Of a DNA stretch of 64,000 bases, positions 58,108 through 64,000 are shown piece after piece. The notes below the pieces were generated by a model, which was not told the DNA's origin, ran no database searches, and saw nothing but the letters and a program-made list of their open reading frames with translations. How positions within the stretch are numbered: position 1 is the first letter of the stretch; each line of letters begins with the position of its first letter. Location of the stretch: NCBI GenBank assembly GCA_045039925.1, contig CP108400.1, forward strand, positions 4,092,001-4,156,000, written 5' to 3'. The DNA is from Yinghuangia sp045039925. Lineage in GTDB: Bacteria; Actinomycetota; Actinomycetes; Streptomycetales; Streptomycetaceae. Position numbers and translations under genes: made by a program.

Positions 58108-59598
58108 ATGAACTCAAGGTCGCCCGGATGGGCGGAGGACGACGGGCTTCGGGGAGGCCCGCGGCGCGACGGACGGGATCAGAACCCGCCGCCCGCCCGG
58201 CCCGCCGCGCCCGAATCCGAGCCGACCGCGGTGCTGCCGCGTGACCGCTACGGACGGCCGGTGCCGCCGCCGGGGACGATCCCGTCGCCCGGCAGCGCTC
58301 CCGCACGGCCGGAGGGCACGCTTCCCGCGCCCGGATCGCGGCCGCCCGGGCCGCCGCCGGCGCAGCCGTACGGGGCGCCGATATCCCCTGACGCGCAGCC
58401 GACCGAGGTGCTGCCGCCGTCCGCCCGCGGTCCCCAGCAGGGCTACCCGGCGCAGCCGTCCCCGCACGAGGCCGCGGCCCAGGCCGCGGCGGTCGAGCCG
58501 GCCGCCCCGCCCCGACCGCTCACCCGGCCGGGCGGGCCCGACGGCCCGGACGGACCGGACGGCCCCGGCGGACCGGGACGCGGCGACGGACCGTCGCGCC
58601 GGCGCCCCAAGGGCCCGCCGAACTGGAAGAAGCGCATCCTCATCGGGGTCACCGTCTTCCTGGTCGTCGTCCTGCTGTTCCTGACCGGCACCTACTTCTG
58701 GCTCGACTCCAAGATCCGGCACGAGGACGTCCTCAAGGGCTACGACGGACGCCCCGCGGCGACGGCCGGCACGACGTGGCTCATCGTGGGCTCCGACTCG
58801 CGCGAGGGCCTGACCGCCGAGGAGAAGAAGAAGCTCAAAACCGGCGACGCGGCCGGCAAGCGCACCGACTCGATGATGCTGCTGCACAAGGGCGCGGGCG
58901 GGACGACGCTGATCAGCCTGCCGCGCGACTCGTACGTGCAGATCCCGGCTTACAAGAACGGCAAGACCGAGGTCAAGGCGCAGAAGAACAAGCTCAACGC
59001 GGCGTACGCGCTCGGCGGCGCGCCGCTCCTCGCCCGGACCGTCGAGATGGCCACCGGCATGCGGCTGGACCACTATGCCGAGGTCGGCTTCGACGGGTTC
59101 GTGGGCATCGTCGACTCGCTCGACGGCGTGGACCTGTGCCTCGACAAGCCGATCAAGGACCAGAAGTCGGGTGCGAACCTCCCGGCCGGATGCCAGACGC
59201 TGAACGGCAGCGAGTCCCTGTCGTTCGTGCGCGCCCGCTACTTCGACCCGACCTCGGACCTCGGCCGCATGCAGCGCCAGCAGCAGTTCCTCGCGGCACT
59301 CGCCAAGAAGGCCAAGTCGCCGTCGGTGCTCCTGAACCCGTTCAAGGGCTTCCCGATGGCCGACGCGAGCCTGAGCGCGGTCATCGTCGACAACGAGTCC
59401 GGACTCTTCGACCTGTACGGCCTGTTCAAGGACATGGGCTCGCTCTCCGGCGGCAGCAAGAGCGGGACCATCACGGTGCCGATCAAGAACCCGGACTTCA
59501 ATCCGGGCGGCGGCGTCGGATCGACCGTGCAATGGGACGACGCCAAGGCGAAGGCGCTCTTCGACGCGCTGCGCAACGGCAACGCGGTGCCGCGGTGA
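58108..59598 (+). CDS. LCP-family ligase 6 with long Pro-rich cytoplasmic region
   Basis: A 496-residue LCP protein. Residues 1-~170 are a Pro/Gly/Arg-rich cytoplasmic region with two PTxVLP motifs (PTAVLPRD, PTEVLPPS) and a collagen-like run of GPDGPDGPDGPGGPG. The span is at about 175-200 (LIGVTVFLVVVLLFLTGTYFWL). The LCP domain shows LIVGSDSREG, RTDSMMLLHK, LISLPRDSYVQIP, LDHYAEVGFDGFVGIVDSLDGV and FVRARYFDPTSDLGR. It stops soon after the domain (RNGNAVPR): no LytR_C and no terminal Cys, unlike the other five. ATG 58108 is the first of the frame near the conserved start, without a clear ribosome site. A hairpin terminator follows. Confidence 0.9.
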   Translation: MNSRSPGWAEDDGLRGGPRRDGRDQNPPPARPAAPESEPTAVLPRDRYGRPVPPPGTIPSPGSAPARPEGTLPAPGSRPPGPPPAQPYGAPISPDAQPTEVLPPSARGPQQGYPAQPSPHEAAAQAAAVEPAAPPRPLTRPGGPDGPDGPDGPGGPGRGDGPSRRRPKGPPNWKKRILIGVTVFLVVVLLFLTGTYFWLDSKIRHEDVLKGYDGRPAATAGTTWLIVGSDSREGLTAEEKKKLKTGDAAGKRTDSMMLLHKGAGGTTLISLPRDSYVQIPAYKNGKTEVKAQKNKLNAAYALGGAPLLARTVEMATGMRLDHYAEVGFDGFVGIVDSLDGVDLCLDKPIKDQKSGANLPAGCQTLNGSESLSFVRARYFDPTSDLGRMQRQQQFLAALAKKAKSPSVLLNPFKGFPMADASLSAVIVDNESGLFDLYGLFKDMGSLSGGSKSGTITVPIKNPDFNPGGGVGSTVQWDDAKAKALFDALRNGNAVPR

Positions 59599-59653
59599 CG
59601 CGACACGGGCCGGGACCGGCCCGGCGCTGACACGAGACGAACATTGCACCCGC

Positions 59654-59679
59654 GGCGGGCCGGTTTCGACTGGCCCGCC
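59654..59679 (+). terminator. Hairpin terminator with TTCG tetraloop after LCP 6
   Basis: GGCGGGCC (59654-59661) pairs with GGCCCGCC (59672-59679); three more pairs including one G-T extend it to a TTCG loop at 59665-59668. No T-run. Same loop as the hairpin after LCP 4. Confidence 0.75.
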
Positions 59680-59708
59680 GTCGGCGTTCTCGGACATCAT
59701 CGTCACCC

Positions 59709-61589
59709 ATGGACCACGCTGCCGAAGCCGCCGACGCAAACAGCCGGTCGGCCGGGATACCGGCCCCCGTCAACGACCACACGTTCCAGGTGGATCTGCG
59801 CGGCCTCGTGGACCTCTTGTCCCACCACCTGTACTCCAGTCCCAAGGTGTACCTGCGCGAACTCCTGCAGAACGGCGTCGACGCGATCACCGCGCGACGC
59901 GGCACCGACCCCGGGGCGCCCGCGGCCGTGCGAATCACCGCGGACGGCACGACACTCCGGGTCGAGGACACCGGCGTCGGTCTCACCGAGGCGGACGTGC
60001 ACCGCTTCCTCGCCACCATCGGCCGCAGCTCCAAGCGGGGCGACCTGGAGTCCGCCCGGCGCGACTACCTCGGCCAGTTCGGCATCGGCCTGCTCGCGTG
60101 CTTCGTCGTCGCGGACGAGATCACCGTCGTCACGCGCTCCGCGACCGACCCCGCGGCGCCGCCGGTCGAGTGGCGGGCGAGGGCGGACGGGCGGTACGGC
60201 GTACGGGTCCTCAAGGACGACGCGCGGGCCGAGCCCGGCACGACGGTGCTGCTGCGTGCCCGGCGTGGGTGCGAGGAGTGGTTCGAGACCGAGCGGGTCA
60301 CCCAACTGGCCCGCGACTTCGGGGCGTTGCTGCCGTACGACATCTCCGTCGCGGGCGCCGACGGGCACGCCGTACCGATCAGCGACACCCCGGCGGTGTG
60401 GGACCGGACGTACGCGACGCCGACCGCGCGGCACCTCGCCCTCTCCCGCTACTGCGAGGACGTCCTCGGGTTCCCGCCGCTCGACGTGGTGGACCTCGAC
60501 GTGCCGCTCGCGGGTGTGCGCGGCGCGGCCTTCGTCCTGCCGTCGGCGGTCAGTCCGGCGATGCGCGGCAGGCACCGCGTGCACCTCAAGGGCATGCTGC
60601 TCACCGAGGCCGCCGACGGACTGCTGCCCGAATGGGCGTTCTTCGTGCGCTGCGCGGTGGACGCCGAGGCGCTGCGGCCCACCGCGTCGCGGGAAAGCCT
60701 GTACGACGACGAGGCGTTGGCCGCCGTACGCGACGCCCTCGGCGCCACCCTGCGCGGGTGGCTGACCGGGCTCGCGGCAGGCGAGCCCGAACGGCTCGGC
60801 CGGTTCCTCGGCGTCCACCAGCTCGGCGTCAAGGCCATGGCGCAGCACGACGACGAGCTGTTCGAAGTCATGCTGCCCTGGCTGTTGTTCGAGACCACGG
60901 ACGGCCGGGTCAGCCTCGACGAGTTCGCCGACCGCCACCCGGTCCTGCATCTCACCGACTCCGTCGACGAGTTCCGGCAGATCGCCCCGATCGCGGCGGC
61001 GGCCGGGCTGGGCGTCGTCAACGGCGGATACACCTACGACGCGGACCTGGTACGCCGGTTGGCGGTGCTGCGCCCCGGAGTCGTCGTCGACCGGCTCGAC
61101 CCGGACACCGTCACCGCGCACCTCGACGCGGTCGAGCCGGCCGCGGAACTCGCCGCCGGCACCTTCCTCGCGCTGGCCCGGTCGGTGCTCGACCCGCTCG
61201 AATGCGAGGCGTCGCTGCGGGCGTTCCACCCGGTCACCGTCCCGGCGCTGCTGCTCGACGGGCGGGACGAGCGCAACGAACGCTCCCGCGCGCAGGCCGA
61301 GTCCGAGGCCGCGGACGCCGGGGACGACGTGTGGGCGGGGATCCTCGGCTCGCTGCGCGGCGACGCGCCCCGCGCCCGGCTCGTCCTGAACCACCTCAAT
61401 CCGCTGGTCAGGCGCATCCTGACGGTGGACGACGCCGAACTGGCGCGTACCACGGTGGAAGGGCTGTACGGCCAGGCACTGCTGCTCAGTCGGCGCCCGG
61501 TGTCGGCGAAGGAGAGTGCGCTGCTCAACCGTTCGTTCCTGGGGCTGCTGGAGCGTGCGGTGCGGACGACGGCCACCGAGGACAAGTGA
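59709..61589 (+). CDS. HSP90-family chaperone-like ATPase
   Basis: A 626-residue HtpG-like protein. The GHKL ATP site is complete: YLRELLQNGVDAITARR (with Glu and Asn for ATP and metal), VRVEDTGVGLTEADV-type VEDTGVGL, and LGQFGIGLLACFVVAD. A middle domain with RGAAFVLPSAVSP and VHLKGMLLTEAADGLLPEWAFFVRCAVD follows, then a helical C-terminal part. It should be an ATP-driven cytoplasmic chaperone; clients unknown. The actinobacterial group usually sits beside a repeat protein, as here. ATG 59709 has a CATCAT box eight bases upstream and may be leaderless. The sequence around its stop codon is repeated 77 bp downstream. Confidence 0.92.
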   Translation: MDHAAEAADANSRSAGIPAPVNDHTFQVDLRGLVDLLSHHLYSSPKVYLRELLQNGVDAITARRGTDPGAPAAVRITADGTTLRVEDTGVGLTEADVHRFLATIGRSSKRGDLESARRDYLGQFGIGLLACFVVADEITVVTRSATDPAAPPVEWRARADGRYGVRVLKDDARAEPGTTVLLRARRGCEEWFETERVTQLARDFGALLPYDISVAGADGHAVPISDTPAVWDRTYATPTARHLALSRYCEDVLGFPPLDVVDLDVPLAGVRGAAFVLPSAVSPAMRGRHRVHLKGMLLTEAADGLLPEWAFFVRCAVDAEALRPTASRESLYDDEALAAVRDALGATLRGWLTGLAAGEPERLGRFLGVHQLGVKAMAQHDDELFEVMLPWLLFETTDGRVSLDEFADRHPVLHLTDSVDEFRQIAPIAAAAGLGVVNGGYTYDADLVRRLAVLRPGVVVDRLDPDTVTAHLDAVEPAAELAAGTFLALARSVLDPLECEASLRAFHPVTVPALLLDGRDERNERSRAQAESEAADAGDDVWAGILGSLRGDAPRARLVLNHLNPLVRRILTVDDAELARTTVEGLYGQALLLSRRPVSAKESALLNRSFLGLLERAVRTTATEDK

Positions 61590-61667
61590 CACCGAGGACC
61601 GTGCGGCCGACGATCGTGCGGCCGGGACAGGTGCGGCCGAGAACAAGCGAGGCCGAGGACAAGTGAC
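61576..61667 (+). repeat. Direct repeat of the HSP90 stop-codon region and three 15-bp units
   Basis: CCGAGGACAAGTGAC occurs at 61576-61590, where it contains the HSP90 stop, and again at 61653-61667. Between them GTGCGGCCG begins at 61601, 61616 and 61631, a perfect 15-bp period. Confidence 0.85.
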
Positions 61668-61680
61668 GGGGAGCACGGGC

Positions 61681-64000
61681 ATGTTCGACGACGTGATCGA
61701 CGCGGGGACCTTCCACGCCGCCGCCGAGCGCGTGCGCGCGGAACCGTACGGGACCACGCGCTGCGCCCAGGCGGAGGCCCTGCTCGCGGCGGCCGAGCGG
61801 GTCGGTGACACGGCGCTGGTCGGGCACGCCCTGGTGGGGACGATCGTCGCGTACAACTACGGCGGCGAATCACCGAAGAGCGCGGTCTCGATGGGGCGTC
61901 TCCTCCGTCTGTTCGACACGCAGCCCGCCTCCTTCGACGAAGGGCTCACGCACTACGTCTTCTGGTACCTGAAGTGGGTCACGTCGTCGCTGCTCAGCGT
62001 TCCGGAGGTGCCGCTGGCGACCATCCGCCGCTTCCTCGACGACCTGGAGCGGCGCTACCGCACGGCGGGCCACAGCATGCGGCCGGTCCACAAGTGCCGC
62101 TTCTACCTGTACGACCACACCGGCGACAAGGCCGGTGCCGCCCGTGAGTTCGAGGCGTGGCTCGCGGCCGACCGGGACGCGCTGACGGACTGCGACGCGT
62201 GCGAGCGCCGCGAGCAGGGCCGCTGGCTGACCCAGCAGCGCGACGACGCACGGGCGTTGGAGATCTTCGGGCCCACGCTGTCCGGTGCGCGGTCGTGCGC
62301 CGAGGAACCGCAGATCACGCTGTCCGACTCGCTGATCCCGCTGGTGCGCCTGGACCGGCTCGACGAGGCGCGGGCCAACCACCTGCGCGGGTACCGCATG
62401 GTGCGCGGCCAGGCCGGCATGCACGACATCGTCGGGCGGCACATCGAGTTCTGCGCGCTCACCGGCAACGAGGGACGGGGCGTCGAGATCGTCGCGGACC
62501 ACCGCTTGTGGCTCTCCGACGCCTCGGGTTCCGCGATGGACCGCCTCGAATTCCTCGGTGGTGTCGTGGTGTTGCTGCGTCGTCTCGTCGCCCTGGGCCG
62601 GGGGGACCTGCCGGTCACGCCGATGTCCGGGACGGACGGCACGGCGGCGGGCATCCTGGCCGTCCTGGAACGTGAACTGGCCGGCCTCGCAGCGCGCTTC
62701 GACGAACGCAACGGCTCCGACTTCGTCGGTGCGACGCTGCGCGAGCGGCTCGGCCGCGAGCCGCTGGCCGACTCGCTGCCGCTGGGCGTACGCTCCGCGC
62801 TGACCGCGGCGCCCGCCGCCCGCCCCGCGGCCGTACCTCCCCCGGCCGCGGTGCCGCTCGACGAACTCCTCGCGGACGCCCGCGCGCTCGACGCCGTCGC
62901 CCACCCGCGGGCACACCTGGTCTGGGAGCAGTACGCCCGGGCGGTCGAGGACCGCGGTGCCGAGCCGCCGGACCGGGCCGTCGGCGAACTGGCCCTGTCC
63001 CGGGGCCTGGTGCTCCTGGGTCGCGGGGAGGCAGGCGCCGCGATGACCGGATTCCGCGCCGCGGCCGAGGCGTTCGACCGCGCCGGTCTCCCGGGCAAGG
63101 CCGCGGTCGCGCGGTCCCGGGCGATCGTCGCGGCGCTGCACCCGGATGCGCCGCGGATCCCCGGTCCGGCCCCGGAGCCGGACCTCGACGCGGTCACCGA
63201 CGACGTCACCGATTTGGTGGAAGCCGGCCGCGCCGACGACGAGGACTTGGCGGCCGTCCTGATGGCCCGCGCGACCGCCGCCCGCATGCGCATGCTCGCG
63301 GCGGGCGCGGCGGGTGACGCGCACGCCTTGCCGGATGGCCCGGACGACGGGGAGGAACTGGGCCACGGGGAGGACGGCAGGGTCGACGCGGGCGCATCCG
63401 CGGAGCACGAGGCGGACTACGACGCAGAGCACGAGGACGACGACCACGCGTACGACGGGCGCGGCGTGGACCACGAAGCCGCGCGGGACACCGCAGACAT
63501 CGGGGCCGTCGCAACCACCGCTCAAGCCGTCCAGCCCGTCCAGCCCGTCCAGGCCGCCCGCGCGGCGGCCGAAGCCGAGGTCGACCGGCTGGCGGCCGTC
63601 GCCGAACGCCTCACCCTGCCCGCCCGCCAGGCCGACGTCGCCGAGGCCCGGGCGCACTTCGCGCTCCTGGACGGCGACCGCGAAGCCGCCGTACGGCACT
63701 TGCGTACCGTCGTCGACCTCTGCCACGCCGCGGGCCGCCCGTGGCAGGCGGTGCAGCCGGGCCGGGTGCTCGGCAGCCTCCTTCTCCACCAAGGGGACTG
63801 GGCGGGTGCGGAACTGGCGTACCTGGCGGTGCACGATGCCGCCCGCGACAGCATGGACACCGCCGAGGACTACGCGGAGGTCCTGGTCGGCCTGGCGAAC
63901 TCGACCGCCCCCACCCGCCCGGACAGCGCCCGCGACTACGCGGTGCGCGCCGCACACGAGTTCGACCGCCTCGGGGACCGCCCGGGCGCCGCGTACGCCC
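61681..64000 (+). CDS. Large helical-repeat (TPR-like) protein, 3' end beyond window
   Basis: At least 773 residues, cut by the right edge. Helix-turn-helix patterns typical of tetratricopeptide repeats recur: AQAEALLAAAERVGDTALVGHALVG, GDKAGAAREFEAWLAADRDAL, GEAGAAMTGFRAAAEAFDRAG and GDREAAVRHLRTVVDLCHAAG. Cysteines cluster in LTDCDACERREQGRW. A disordered acidic His/Asp/Glu-rich segment lies at about 550-610, followed by VQPVQPVQ. No catalytic motif seen. ATG 61681 follows GGGGAG at nine bases; GTG 61663 (18 bp upstream, after GAGGA) is also possible. The position after the HSP90 gene suggests a co-chaperone or partner role. Confidence 0.8.
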   Translation, partial: MFDDVIDAGTFHAAAERVRAEPYGTTRCAQAEALLAAAERVGDTALVGHALVGTIVAYNYGGESPKSAVSMGRLLRLFDTQPASFDEGLTHYVFWYLKWVTSSLLSVPEVPLATIRRFLDDLERRYRTAGHSMRPVHKCRFYLYDHTGDKAGAAREFEAWLAADRDALTDCDACERREQGRWLTQQRDDARALEIFGPTLSGARSCAEEPQITLSDSLIPLVRLDRLDEARANHLRGYRMVRGQAGMHDIVGRHIEFCALTGNEGRGVEIVADHRLWLSDASGSAMDRLEFLGGVVVLLRRLVALGRGDLPVTPMSGTDGTAAGILAVLERELAGLAARFDERNGSDFVGATLRERLGREPLADSLPLGVRSALTAAPAARPAAVPPPAAVPLDELLADARALDAVAHPRAHLVWEQYARAVEDRGAEPPDRAVGELALSRGLVLLGRGEAGAAMTGFRAAAEAFDRAGLPGKAAVARSRAIVAALHPDAPRIPGPAPEPDLDAVTDDVTDLVEAGRADDEDLAAVLMARATAARMRMLAAGAAGDAHALPDGPDDGEELGHGEDGRVDAGASAEHEADYDAEHEDDDHAYDGRGVDHEAARDTADIGAVATTAQAVQPVQPVQAARAAAEAEVDRLAAVAERLTLPARQADVAEARAHFALLDGDREAAVRHLRTVVDLCHAAGRPWQAVQPGRVLGSLLLHQGDWAGAELAYLAVHDAARDSMDTAEDYAEVLVGLANSTAPTRPDSARDYAVRAAHEFDRLGDRPGAAYA

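Noticed and set aside
1..64000. Mobile elements, prophage, CRISPR or toxin-antitoxin systems
   Set aside because: No transposase, integrase, phage structural, Cas or small paired toxin genes recognised; composition is uniform apart from 8275-8800.

Overview
The window is high-GC DNA from a filamentous actinomycete, most likely Streptomycetaceae or a close relative. Evidence: a WhiB sporulation regulator flanked by manB, DUF3499, a zincin-like protein, DUF5719 and a giant GT2 transferase (as I recall the whiB neighbourhood of Streptomyces); F420 genes fbiA-fbiB; GTGA/ATGA stop-start overlaps; frequent GTG starts; and many genes whose only promoter-like element is a TANNNT box 6-7 nt before the start codon, which suggests leaderless mRNAs. 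I found no rRNA, tRNA, CRISPR array, insertion sequence or prophage.

Layout. 1-8254: manB (cut by the left edge), DUF3499, a zincin-like protein, a DUF5719/giant GT2 membrane transferase pair and whiB. 8255-9214: a long regulatory or empty region upstream of whiB. 9215-10278: cysteine dioxygenase and rhodanese. 10164-18938: a membrane-redox and glycan cluster (GT87, five-span molybdenum oxidoreductase, small membrane protein, methyltransferase, DUF2064, GT2, two-component system, sugar-nucleotide epimerase). 19151-25966: fbiA-fbiB, an AlkA-like glycosylase, a GT4, a secreted peptidoglycan amidase and a TIGR03089 protein. 26051-33983: four LCP ligases in a row. 34100-56099: 16 genes on the minus strand, comprising a secreted beta-propeller, a complete enzyme set predicted to make a diacetamido-mannuronic acid nucleotide sugar, an ABC polymer exporter and eight glycosyltransferases. 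56371-59598: two more LCP ligases. 59709-64000: an HSP90-family protein and a large repeat protein cut by the right edge.

How it fits together. The block 26051-59598 reads as one cell-wall glycopolymer locus. Dehydrogenase, oxidoreductase, aminotransferase, acyltransferase and 2-epimerase make an activated diamino-uronic sugar; glycosyltransferases assemble a chain; the ABC-2 transporter exports it; the six LCP proteins are the candidate ligases to peptidoglycan. The most unusual features are an alternating array of two glycosyltransferase families with one natural fusion of both, a single Cys at the extreme C-terminus of five of six LCP proteins, a cytoplasmic DADVADLW motif shared by two LCP proteins, an exact TGTGA-N6-TCACA operator-like palindrome, and repeated in-frame 15/18-bp minisatellites in unrelated genes. 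All functions are inferred by reading the sequence; no database search was run.
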